Source: Tetradesmus obliquus (taxonomy: Eukaryota > Chlorophyta > Chlorophyceae > Sphaeropleales > Scenedesmaceae). Taken from it: a stretch of DNA of 64,000 bases. This document shows, piece by piece, positions 26,669 through 37,163 of this stretch; position 1 is the first letter of the stretch, and each line of letters begins with the position of its first letter. The notes under the pieces are model-generated. The model had not been told where the DNA came from, did not search any database, and saw only the letters and a program-made list of their open reading frames with translations. The stretch is taken from assembly GCA_030272155.1 (NCBI GenBank), contig CP126201.1, positions 4,574,501 to 4,638,500 on the forward strand, written 5' to 3'. The position numbers were made by a program, and so were the translations under genes.

Positions 26669-27209
26669 CTGCTGCTGCAATCAAGCACATCGGATCTTCA
26701 AGCATCTAGATGTTGGTTTACTTGTGATCTTGGCAGTGTTTCCAGGGGTGCCTGAGCAGATGCACAGCAGCGGCGTCACGCCGCGCGACGGTCACGCTGA
26801 CGGTCGCCCCATGTTGTGTCAGCTTGCTGCCAGCTGTATGCAGCTGATGCCACTGGCATGACGGCAAGGATATCTGTGCAAATATTTTGGCAAAATCACA
26901 AAGTGAGTGTTCTATGTACAACTGTATTGGCAGAAGCCCTTCTTGCTGAACAGGCAGTACTCTCGGTACTGGTCCACTCCAACTGTACTGCTGTGCCTCT
27001 AGTGGCCAGCTGGTCATCGAGATGACCAGCAGGAGCATCCGTGTCAGCAGCGCATCGCGATTCACAGGAAAAGGGCCGGCGTGACTGAATGGCAGGGAAT
27101 CATGCCACCAACTTCAAATTTGAACTAACCAGATGCTCAGCGTTGTACCTGCTGGGATATTAGACATTAAACATATGCTGTTAGGTTAAAATTGATACTG
27201 TCGAATACA
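26669..27209. other. Intergenic region with subfamily B upstream blocks
   Basis: Contains TGTACTGCTGTGCCTCT at 26984-27000 and CTTCAAATTTGAACTAACC at 27112-27130, shared with the other subfamily B copies. No coding signal. Confidence 0.5.
26984..27000 (+). promoter_or_regulatory. Upstream block, subfamily B copy 2
   Basis: This 17-bp word is identical to 30412-30428 and nearly identical to 23635-23650, and sits at a similar distance from the start codon. Confidence 0.4.
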
Positions 27210-30007
27210 ATGGACTGTGTTCACCAGGTTCTGGCGCTTTCTGCGCCCCATTGCGATCTGCCCTCTCTCGCTCGGCTCAGCAGCTGTAGCAAACCAATCA
27301 GCACCGCGACTAACCAGGCCGTGCGACAAAGCGTAGCTCAGCTGCTGCCGCCTGCTGTCAGGGCCTGTGCATGCACTCCACAACAGCAGCAATGCCTGCA
27401 GGTGCGCTGCCAGCCGACCATGCATTTGCTGCTGCTTCAGCTGCTGCAGCTGCTGGACCACCAGCAACGAAGGCTCACGTTATGCAGTGTTATTCGCTGC
27501 AGCACCAAGCAATTGTCCAATCAACCCGGCAGGTCACCAACTGCCTGCGTGCCACTGCTCTACGTGCTATTGCAGGGCTTCCAGTGGCTGCTCCACACAG
27601 CTGGGCCAGCAGCAGTACTAGCAGCAGGGCTAGCTATAGTACAGCAGCTCGCCTGCATATCAGATGTGCCCCTGCGGTGTGCCAAGGAGCTGGTGATTGC
27701 AGGCATCAGGCCGACGTACCCGCAGCTCGTGGCAGCAGCGCGCAGTGGCACTCAAGGCCTGCATGCGTGGATGCAGGCAGCAGTTTACCAGGGATGCGAA
27801 ACAGGAAGCGGCCTCAGCATCATCTTTGACATAGTGCACAGTAAGGAAGCAGGCCGGCTGCAGCAACAGCTGCAGCAGTATCTGGCACAGGGCCAGTGGC
27901 CGCCGCTTGCAGGAGTGATGTTCTCTGGGAACTTTGGCGTGCAGGCAAGCAGTAGTACATCTGAGGCAGCAGCTGCGGGACAGCTGCAGCAGCGGCTGGC
28001 TGCGCTGCAGCTGACCCCTGAAGCACTGTACGACCTGCTGCTTGTGGCCCTCAGCATGTCTTCTGGCAAGCTCAACGGCATTTACCAGGCACCTTTGGAG
28101 GACCTGGCAAGTGCACTGCTATCTGGAGCAGCCCGGTATGCCGGTGGCTCACCAGAGCGCCACGCAGCAATCAAGGAGTGGCAGCAGCAGCAGGCAGCGC
28201 TGCAGTCGCTGCTGCCTGCAGCCAAGCAGCACCTGCTGGATCTGGCACTGCTGCGTGGATCCATGTACTTCCTGGAGCTTACAGCGGCAGTGCTGCACTG
28301 GAAGAGCCCATCCGCCTCTGAGATCATCGAGGCAATGCAGCAGCAGATCATCAATGGCCAAGCAGCCACTTTAGGCCGCAACGTGCTGCGCATGGACAAG
28401 GAGCTGGTCAGCAAGCAGCAGCCGGTGGAGCTGATGCTGCTGGCTGTGCAACACGGCCAGTGCCAGGCGTTGGAAAGATTATACAGGCTGCCTAGCGCGA
28501 GACCGTACCCGCGGCACACATGAGCCGCCTGCTTGCTGCAGCCGTCGATACGGGAAACACAGAAGTCATCGCCTGGCTCGCGCACAGGACGCAGCGGTCT
28601 GCGCTGCCTGGTCCTGCAGTGCAGGAATGGGTGCAGCAGCTGATGCAGCGCGGCGATGCCGCGTCGGTTGCAGCACTGTGCGATACGCTTGCAGCCGAGA
28701 AGATGGACCCCACTGCAGTGGCTGCTATGGTTCAACTGTCAGTTGCAGCGCTGTGCGAGACGCCTGCAGCTGAGAAGATAGACCCTTGCGCAGTGGCTGA
28801 TATGTTCCGATTGGCACTTGAGCGGCAGCAGACAGCCACAGCAGCTCCACTGCTACTCTGTCTAGCCAAGGAGAACTCACGTGAGAAGCAGCGGCAGCTG
28901 GAGCCGCAGCAGCAGAAGCGGCCGCGGGTGCAGCGCAGCAGCGGCCTGGACACTGCAGGTGTGGTGGCTTTCCTGCAAGCAGCCATACAGCAGCACTGCA
29001 GCAGCGTGCCGGCAGTGTGTGGCACTGCAGCGGTGTCAGAGCTGCTGCCTGCAGCAGAGCTGCTCGGCTTGATGCACTTGGCTATTCAGCAGAGGGCAAG
29101 CAGCGAGGTCATCAGTGCGTTATGCAATTGCAGGGCTGCAGCGGAGCTGCCACCAGACCAGGCAGTGGCTGTGCTGCTGCAGGCGCTGCAGTGCGACCAC
29201 ACAGCGGCTGTGCAGGCAATCGTGGAGGTGCTGGATGTGCCGCTGCGCGGCTACCTTCAAGCAGCAAGTAACACGCACCAGCTGCTGCAGCTGACGGCAG
29301 CCAAAGGCCTGCTGTTTGATAGCAGCATTCACAGCAGGAGCAGCAGTGTGACAGGGCAGTGGACGCTCCGTGTGCATCTTCAAAATCTGCCTGGGCCAGC
29401 TACAGAGCAGGCTCTACAGGAGACGCTAATACAGTCGGGCTACAGCTCGCCTGTGTTTCAGGCCCTGCTAGAGTTCAGTGAGCGTACTGCACGCATGTTT
29501 CGTGACGGCCGTGGCAACACCAAACTCCAGAAGGAGGAGCGCAGGCAGTGGGAGGCAGCGGTGGTCGCTAGGCTGGCAGCAACAGCAGTGCAGCTGGGAG
29601 ATGCGGCTGCAGTGTGCAGCCTGTGTGAGCGGCCTGCTGCCAAGCACATAGCAGAGTTGCTGGTGGCGCAGCTGCTGCAGCTGGTGCTGGCGCAGCAGCA
29701 GTGGCAGCAGCAGCGGGACGGGCAGCAGCAGGCGCAGTGGCAGCTGCAGCAGCAGGTGCTGCGAGCAGTACTGGCGCTGCCAGGGGCGGCAGCACTGCAG
29801 CGATGGCCACAAATAGTGCATGCGCTGATGCAGCAGGCAGTGCAGCAGCAGCTGCCAAAGCAGCCACTGAAGGTGCTGGTGCGTGGGCTGCAGGCTGCGG
29901 ATTGCCTAGGCCCCGAAGCTGCGACAGCACTTGTGCAGCGTGCACGGGTGGCTGGGGCTAGTGAGGAGTGGCTGAGCATGCTGAAGCAGCAGCTGAAGCT
30001 GGGATGA
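27210..30007 (+). pseudogene. F-box-like/alpha-solenoid protein, subfamily B copy 2, single-base frameshift
   Basis: Exon 1 is 27210-27401 and the intron 27402-27575, followed by a long exon. The frame breaks near 28499: GCGAGACC here versus GCGAAGACC in copy 1, a one-base loss. Translation then stops at TGA 28521; the following frame is open from 28520 to TGA 30005-30007. The protein would otherwise resemble the intact copy, with an F-box-like start (LSAPHCDLPSLARLSSC) and solenoid repeats. From about 28738 to 30018 the DNA is almost identical to 32127-33405, whereas the 5' half is clearly diverged. One extra repeat of about 26 aa (LCDTLAAEKMDPTAV followed by LCETPAAEKIDPCAV) sits exactly at the junction. 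A chimera made by misaligned gene conversion is inferred. Confidence 0.75.
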
Positions 30008-30093
30008 TCAGTGCATGCCTGCTCATTGGTTCTGCAAACATCAAGTGGAGCGAGTTGCTGCATATCGTGCGTTATGTGTGATGGCAATGCCTT

Positions 30094-30245
30094 GTGAAGG
30101 CCCTACTGGGCCAGCTGCGCAGCGCTGTGCAGTGCAACAGCAGCAGCGCTGTCAATGTGCTGTGCAGGTTGGATGCAGCACGGCAGCTGGGTGGTGTTGA
30201 AGCAGCAGAGCTGTTGGGAGCAGCGCTGCAGCTGTACATGTGCCA
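30094..30245 (+). pseudogene. Fragment of subfamily A solenoid gene
   Basis: About 150 bp (CTGCGCAGCGCTGTGCAGTG.. to ..GCAGCGCTGCAGCTG) match 22442-22585 inside the intact subfamily A gene, covering one helical repeat (VDALCMLKAAQQLGG region). The fragment stands alone in intergenic DNA between two subfamily B genes, so it is a relic of a lost subfamily A copy or a captured fragment. Confidence 0.7.
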
Positions 30246-30411
30246 TGCATGAAGCAGAGGTTTGCATTTAGGTCACATCAGCACTGTGCAGCAGTTGTTG
30301 TTGTTGATGTCAAAGACGGTCTAATTCAGCCATACCTGCAGGATGTTCCCTTGCTCAACAGGCAACTCTTGAAACAGGCTGCAACTCTCAAGACATGCGG
30401 TACACTCAAAT

Positions 30412-30428
30412 TGTACTGCTGTGCCTCT
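30412..30428 (+). promoter_or_regulatory. Upstream block, subfamily B copy 3
   Basis: This is the same 17-bp word as 26984-27000, located 234 bp before the start codon of the intact copy. Confidence 0.4.
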
Positions 30429-30661
30429 GCGTGGCTAGCCGTGCACTGCACCGACGAGCATCAGCAGCGTACCGACAGCAATAAGCAGTTGGAGAGGCGC
30501 TACTCGCCGAGTCATAAATGTACTTGCTGGGAAAGGCCACCATTGCCAAATCGGCGAGGAGGTTGTCATGTCAGGCAATTCAAAATGGATTGAAAGTGAC
30601 CAGGAAGCGCGCAGATGCACCTGACGGCAACCTTTTTTGTAGCAGCTTCCTGGTAAAGCTT

Positions 30662-33394
30662 ATGCCACTAGTCAAAGACACGATGGACTGCGCTCACCAA
30701 GTTGTGGCGCTTTCTGCGCCTCGGTGCGACCTCTGCTCTCTCGCTCGGCTCAGCACCTGCAGCAGGCTCATCAAGACCGTGGTCAGCCAGGCCGTGCGAC
30801 AAAGCGTAGCTCAGCTGCTGCCGCCTGCTGTGAGGGACTGCGCATCTGCACCACAACAGCAGCAGTGCCTGCAGGTGCGCTGCCCAGCCAATGCAATGCT
30901 GCTGCTTCCAGCTGATGCAGCTCCCGAACCACCAGCATATGAGGCTGACAATATGCAGTGGTGGTTCTCTGCAGACCCAAGCAGCTGTCAAGCAAATGAA
31001 CCTGCAACACCTCATTCAACCGCATGCACACTGCTTCAACTGCTTCTGCAGGGCTTCCAGTGGCTGCTTCGCACAGCTGGGTCAGCAGCAGTAGCAGCAG
31101 TAGGACCAGAAACAGTGCAGCAGCTCGTCTGCATCTCAAATGTGCCCCTGCATTGCGCCAGGCTGCTGGTGGACGCGGGTATTGACACGACCTATGCCCA
31201 GCTGATGGCAGCAGCGCACAATGGTACCCAGGGCCTGCAAGTGTGGGTGCAGGCAGCATACCTGGAACCCGCAGTGGAGATTGAAAGCGGGTTTGGCACA
31301 GCCCAAACCGGTGGAGCAGGGCGGCTGCAGCAGCAGCTGCAGCAGTACCTGGCGCAGGGTCAGTGGCCACCGCTTGCAGGATTGATGTTCTCTGGGGAGC
31401 TCGCCGTGCACGTCCCGGGCCCATATGATGCAGCAGCTGTGGCAGCGCTGCTGCAGCGGCTAGCAGCCATGCAGCAGACCCCAGAAGCACTGTATGATCT
31501 GCTGCTTGTGGCGCTGAATATGGCATTTCGATTCAGCTACCTCTTCAGGGAGCCTGTGGACAACCTTGTAGATGCACTGCTGATTGCACCAAGCAGGTTT
31601 GGCAGATGGTCGGAGCAGCAGCGCTCAGCACTACAGGAGTGGCAGCAACAGCAGCAGGCAGCGCTGCAGTCGCTGCCGCCTGCAGCCAGGCAGCAGCTGC
31701 TAGGTCTGGCACTGCTGCGCGGGCACACTCACTTCCTGCAGACCACGCAGGCAGTGCTGCACTGGCCCAGCCCGTCTGTTGCTGAAGTCATAGCAGCCAT
31801 GCAGCAGCAGATAACCAAGGGCCTTGCAGAAGACTTACGGGCTATCGCTTGTTCCTCGGCGGGCCGGCTGGTCAATGAGCAGCAGGCGATGGCGCTGATG
31901 CTCTTAGCTGTGCAGCAGGGCCAGTGCCAGGCCTTGTCAGTGCTGTTTGCTCTGCCGGGGAAGCGCATGAGCCCTGCAAAGCTCACCAAGCTGCTCAGTG
32001 CAGCTGTTGATGCATGGAACACTGAAATCATTGTCTGGCTGGCAGCTATAGCGCAGCGGTCTGTGCTGCCTGGTCCTGCAGTGCAGGCGTGGCTGCAGCA
32101 GCTAGTGCAGCGAGGCGATGCAGAGTCAGTTGCAGCGCTGTGCGAGACGCCTGCAGCTGAGAAGATAGACCCTTACGCAGTGGCTGATATGTTCCGATTG
32201 GCACTTGAGCGGCAGCAGACAGCCACAGCAGCTCCACTGCTACTCTGTCAAGCCAAGGAGAACTCACGTGAGAAGCAGCGGCAGCTGGAGCCGCAGCAGC
32301 AGAAGCGGCCGCGGGTGCAGCGCAGCAGCGGCCTGGACACTGCTGGCGTGGTGGCTTTCCTGCAAGCAGCCATACAGCAGCACTGCAGCAGCGTGCCGGC
32401 AGTGTGTGGCACTGCAGCAGTGTCAGAGCTGCTGCCTGCGCAGGAGCTGCGCGGCTTGCTGCACTTCGCTATTCAGCAGAGAGCAAGCAGCGAAGTCATC
32501 AGTGCGTTATGCAAGTGCAGGGCTGCAGCGGAGCTGCCACCAGACCAGGCAGTGGCTGTGCTGCTGCAGGCGCTGCAGTGCGACCACACAGCGGCTGTGC
32601 AGGCAATCGTGGAGGTGCTGGATGTGCCGCTGCGCGGCTACCTTCAAGCAGCAAGTAACACGCACCAGCTGCTGCAGCTGACGGCAGCCAAAGGCCTGCT
32701 GTTTGATAGCAGCATGCACAGCAGGAGCAGCAGTGTGACAGGGCAGTGGACGCTCCGTGTGCATCTCCAAAATCTGCCTGGGCCAGCTACAGAGCAGGCT
32801 CTACAGGAGACGCTAATACAGTCGGGCTACAGCTCGCCTGTGTTTCAGGCCCTGCTAGAGTTCAGTGAGCGTACTGCACGCATGTTTCGCGATGATACGG
32901 GCAACAGCAAGCTTCTGAAGGAGGAATGCCGGCAGTGGGAGGCAGCGGTGGTCACTAGGCTGGCAGCAACAGCAGTGCAGCTGGGAGATGCGGCTGCAGT
33001 GTGCAGCCTGTGTGAGCGGCCTGCTGCCAAGCACATAGCAGAGTTGCTGGTGGCGCAGCTGCTGCAGCTGGTGCTGGCGCAGCAGCAGTGGCAGCAGCAG
33101 CGGGACGGGCAGCAGCAGGCGCAGTGGCAGCTGCAGCAGCAGGTGCTGCGAGCAGTGCTGGCGCTGCCAGGGGCGGCAGCACTGCAGCGATGGCCACAAA
33201 TAGTGCATGCGCTGATGCAGCAGGCAGTGCAGCAGCAGCTGCCAAAGCAGCCACTGAAGGTGCTGGTGCGTGGGCTGCAGGCTGTGGATTGCCTAGGCCC
33301 CGAAGCTGCGACAGCACTTGTGCAGCGTGCACGGGTGGCTGGGGCTAGTGAGGAGTGGCTGAGCATGCTGAAGCAGCAGCTGAAGCTGGGATGA
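30662..33394 (+). CDS. F-box-like/alpha-solenoid repeat protein, subfamily B, intact copy 3
   Basis: Exons 30662-30874 and 31052-33394 give 851 aa. The 177-bp phase-0 intron (CAG|GTGCGC..TTCTGCAG|GGC) is recognised because its borders are conserved in two broken paralogues; it has no stop, so retention would add 59 aa. Residues about 8-50 (HQVVALSAPRCDLCSLARLS) are F-box-like. A FQWLLRT block is shared with subfamily A. The C-terminal half carries about 35-aa repeats such as LCETPAAEKIDP and LCKCRAAAELPP. Gln-rich spacers derive from CAG runs. Met 30683 matches the start of copy 2 and is an alternative. SCF adaptor function is only an analogy. It is the sole intact subfamily B copy. Confidence 0.75.
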   Translation: MPLVKDTMDCAHQVVALSAPRCDLCSLARLSTCSRLIKTVVSQAVRQSVAQLLPPAVRDCASAPQQQQCLQVRCPANAMLLLPADAAPEPPAYEADNMQWWFSADPSSCQANEPATPHSTACTLLQLLLQGFQWLLRTAGSAAVAAVGPETVQQLVCISNVPLHCARLLVDAGIDTTYAQLMAAAHNGTQGLQVWVQAAYLEPAVEIESGFGTAQTGGAGRLQQQLQQYLAQGQWPPLAGLMFSGELAVHVPGPYDAAAVAALLQRLAAMQQTPEALYDLLLVALNMAFRFSYLFREPVDNLVDALLIAPSRFGRWSEQQRSALQEWQQQQQAALQSLPPAARQQLLGLALLRGHTHFLQTTQAVLHWPSPSVAEVIAAMQQQITKGLAEDLRAIACSSAGRLVNEQQAMALMLLAVQQGQCQALSVLFALPGKRMSPAKLTKLLSAAVDAWNTEIIVWLAAIAQRSVLPGPAVQAWLQQLVQRGDAESVAALCETPAAEKIDPYAVADMFRLALERQQTATAAPLLLCQAKENSREKQRQLEPQQQKRPRVQRSSGLDTAGVVAFLQAAIQQHCSSVPAVCGTAAVSELLPAQELRGLLHFAIQQRASSEVISALCKCRAAAELPPDQAVAVLLQALQCDHTAAVQAIVEVLDVPLRGYLQAASNTHQLLQLTAAKGLLFDSSMHSRSSSVTGQWTLRVHLQNLPGPATEQALQETLIQSGYSSPVFQALLEFSERTARMFRDDTGNSKLLKEECRQWEAAVVTRLAATAVQLGDAAAVCSLCERPAAKHIAELLVAQLLQLVLAQQQWQQQRDGQQQAQWQLQQQVLRAVLALPGAAALQRWPQIVHALMQQAVQQQLPKQPLKVLVRGLQAVDCLGPEAATALVQRARVAGASEEWLSMLKQQLKLG

Positions 33395-34768
33395 TCAGTG
33401 CATGCCCAACTATTAAAACTAGTGCTTCTGCAAGTATCACGTGGTTCTCCTAGTTGCTGCACATGATGTGCCATATGATATGACAGTGTTGTGTGCGGTG
33501 GCAATGCATTTCTAAGGGCGCCATCCGCATGCCCAGCAGGGGCATCATGCCATGCTGTGGCAGCAGGCTAACCTTCTGCGCGTTTCGAGATGGTGTTTCA
33601 GCACACAACATGGCAGGCCGGGCTGTGGACACACCATGGCGTTTGGCTGATGAGCCAGGATCGCACATGCACCTGATCTTGAGCGCCCGCCGGTGGTGTC
33701 AGGCAGTCCATGCGGGAGAGCGCTGCACGCTAGCAGCGCTGGTAGGTCCAATACTTTGGCTTGATTGGTGACGTGATGATGATGAAGATGATGGTGGATT
33801 GCTTTTTGTACATTGTCGCCTAGTGGTTGGGCACCTTTCAATGTGTCGTTAACTGGAAGGATCTGGGTCATTGACACACATAGCTTGTAACTCTTCAGGT
33901 CTGTTTACATGGCTCAAAACGTGCAAAGGGCGTATCTTCCCCGCATGGATGCACAAGGGACTACAGACGATGCATCAGCACTTGCAGCCGTAACACAGCT
34001 GTGTTGGCAGCCGTAACACAGCTGTGTTGCTGCTCTGCAATTTTCCAAAGCCTGGCAGCATCCCATCATCATGACCCTCATGAAGCTGCAGACCAGGACG
34101 AAATGCAATGGCCTGTAAGCACATTTTGATGTACTACTAGCTTGATGCGGACAACGGTATCAGTGCAGTCAAAACTGCTGCAGCATGCACAGCACAACAT
34201 GCCTCGGGGGCAAGGTGGTCAGCCAACCAAGTGGTACTAAAGGGCCTTTCAAAGTTAGTATGACACGAACTCTGTAACCAACCATATTTAAATACTACTT
34301 ACCGTACACCAGAAAAAACGTCAATGCAAGCAGACACAGCGCGGCTGCGACGTCACGTCAGTCAACGTAGCCGCTGATCAGCGCGGTGGCTGTCAGCACA
34401 CACATGTGCAAAGGACGATGCCCAGACTTAGTAACATCACCAATCCAGCCATAGTAGTCACCTGTCAGCTGTCATGCCGTTGCTTGATCAGCAAACTGGT
34501 AACTGGTAACAAACCAACCCTGGCCAACATGGTTGAGTCGTCGCAAGCTGCTGCTGGTGGTCGTACGTACTCAAGTGCAGCACAAAATGCATGAAAACCC
34601 AGCTCTGGCGTACAGCATGTAGCTGCACGTTCTGTCGGAACAAAAACCTCTGGGCCCACCATGCAGCAGCCAAAGGGTTGTGCCTCCTCACCAACTGGAG
34701 CAACAAAGGCCGTCACGCGTCACCACTGACATCGCAAGCGCACAGCACGACGATGCATCGTTGCATGC
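33395..34768. other. Convergent intergenic region
   Basis: Lies between the 3' end of the solenoid gene and the 3' end of the p25-alpha gene. TGTAA occurs near 33887 and 34272. A 23-bp unit (GCAGCCGTAACACAGCTG..) is repeated in tandem at 33984-34006 and 34007-34029; each contains the palindrome AACACAGCTGTGTT. No gene seen. Confidence 0.5.
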
Positions 34769-36182
34769 TCAGCTGTTGCCAGCCAGCAGCAAACTGCCTG
34801 CTGCTGCATCCTGGTAGCGCATCGCGTCTGGCGTCACTGTCAGCACGCTAACAGTGCCAAAGGCGCTTGATGGTGTGCAGGCAGTGTTGAAGGCTGGTCC
34901 GCCGCAGTGCTTGATCGCTGCCACCACGTCTGCTGTGGCAATGCCTTTGTCTGCTGCAATCATGGCTAGCGCCTCATTGAACTGCTCGTAGCTGATCTTC
35001 TTGGCACCCTGCAACATAACAGAGAAGCACGCCACAAGTGAATTCTTGCATGACGGATAGCACAGCACATGCACTATGGTGATGTCTGGCTGCGATGTGG
35101 CACACGGTACTCCAACTTCACTGTTGCATACGGCGCCATGCAGCCCTGTTAGCCTGCTGCTGTGGCGTGCTGCAGCACTCTGCAGTGGCCGCACGCTGCT
35201 TGCTGCAGTGCCTCAGACACCCACACACAACGTCCGCTGTTACTACACATGCCAGCAGGCCAGACGCAGCGCTTTCTCACCTTTGTCTTGACCTTGGCGA
35301 ACACCAGGTCAGCTGCCGTAGTGCCGAAGCGGGCGTCAAGCAGACCAGCCTCGCGGCACAGCTTCACAAACCTGTACAAGCAGCAGCCAGGTGCATGCCA
35401 CATAAACATGCCACGGAAACGCAAGTTGAGGACAGCTTTTGAACATAAAAGCCTTGGCATGCCCGGCATAGCTTCACAACCTGACCGGCCGCCGCCGTCG
35501 CAGCAGCACGGATACAGGTGTGTGCAGGGTGCGGAGGTCAGCAATCAGCAGCTACATGAAGGCGGCGGGGCGCCATGGAGCATCTGTACAGCAGTCATCC
35601 CACTTGCAGGGGGGCCTGCAACACGTGCCCAACCAGCCACAACAGCCATTGCATGTAATTGTTGCGTGCACAGCTGTTCCACCGCCCTATTCCTGCCGGT
35701 TTGTCGCCAGCCGCCCCGCCCTCCTCAGCAACTGACCTTTGTGCACTGCCTGCAACCAACATATATGCTCCCACCTGAAGCCGTCCATGCCGGGGCTTGC
35801 CGGCTTGCCGCCTCTCGAGCCCCTGCAACTGGCCTCATCGGTGTAGTGCACCTCACATACGCTCTCACGTCAAGCCCCTGCAGCCCCCAATAAATGCATG
35901 CATGCCGGGCCCTGCCGGTTTGCTGCCTGCCGCGCAGCACTCACCCAACACAACTGCAGCCCTTGCATCACCCTCAGTCCCTCCCCACCCCACCTGAAGC
36001 CGTCCATGCCGGGACCAGCCGCCTTGCCGCCTGCCGCGCTGCCTGGCGTGCTCAGCCGCCGCACCGTGGTGGGCGTGGAGGTGTTGGTGTGGAACACCGG
36101 CTCCGCTGCCTTGGTGGGCATGGGCGTGGGGATGCCGAAGCCGGCAAAGGCGCTGAACACGTCCTTGAGGCTGGCAGCATCT

Positions 36183-36213
<31 letters not shown>

Positions 36214-37130
36214 CAGATGCCGACAAATGAGAACGCTGTTTGCCACTGCAGCTACAGCAGCATGATACTGCACTCACATGCAGGAGCGTCAGCTGATGTG
36301 TGCTTTCACACATGAATAGCATTCCATAGTGTACCTAGTAGCACTACACCGGCCGCACCTGGTCCACCATGCTGCACAGCCGCCTGCGGTCTGGCAATGC
36401 ACCCACCCAACAGTAGCAGCGGAAAGCATGCCAGCAGCAGCTCCAGCAGCAGCCGTCCACGTCCAAATGCAGGAGCATCTGAGGTGTGCTGCTAAAGCTG
36501 CTTAGCGTCAACCTTGGATCGACCAATCCAACAGTCCTAGTCTGAGACTGTGCTATGCGTGCAGGGTGCAATGTATAAAGAGGGCACAGCACTGCACAGC
36601 ACTGCAGTTCACCCACCTGCTCCGCCCATGCTGGACAGCCTCCTACTGTCTGGCAGTGCTCCTGCCCTGCTGGGCGTGGCTTGCTGCTTCACAGGCGTGG
36701 TGTACACGTCATCATCAGCCTTGCTGCCGCTGCTGCTCTTGGGCCTGCAACAGCAACAGACAGGGTGCTGTCAGCATGCGTACCAAGGCCTGCGGCCTTA
36801 GAATCGATGTCGTTCTTGCCTCGGACGTGACTGATGTCTGTCCAAGCGGCGTGCTTTAGAGTGCTGCAAATGCTGCTGCGGCAGCCGGCAAGCGTGCTGC
36901 AGCAGCCTGCCAGGTGGCCTGCTCCCCGCCAGAAAGCGCCATTGCCAGCAGGGGCATCTGCCAGCTGGATAGCTGACAGCTGCACACCAATGGCACACTG
37001 TGTTCCATGTTGGGGCGCTCACTTTGGTGAGCCGCTCTTGTCTCCCTTGCCCTTGCTGCGCAGCCCCGCAAATGCCTCCTTCAGCACGTCCTTCAGGCTG
37101 GAACTGCGCACAGGGGCAGCGCCTACAGCA

Positions 37131-37163
<33 letters not shown>

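Larger units (their letters stand above)
30008..30661. other. Intergenic region with a gene relic and upstream blocks
   Basis: Holds the relic at 30094-30245, the TGTACTGCTGTGCCTCT block at 30412-30428 and AATTCAAAATGGATTGAAAG..TGACC at about 30577-30601. The + frame is open from 30518 into the next gene, but homology to paralogues starts only at the predicted ATG. Confidence 0.5.
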
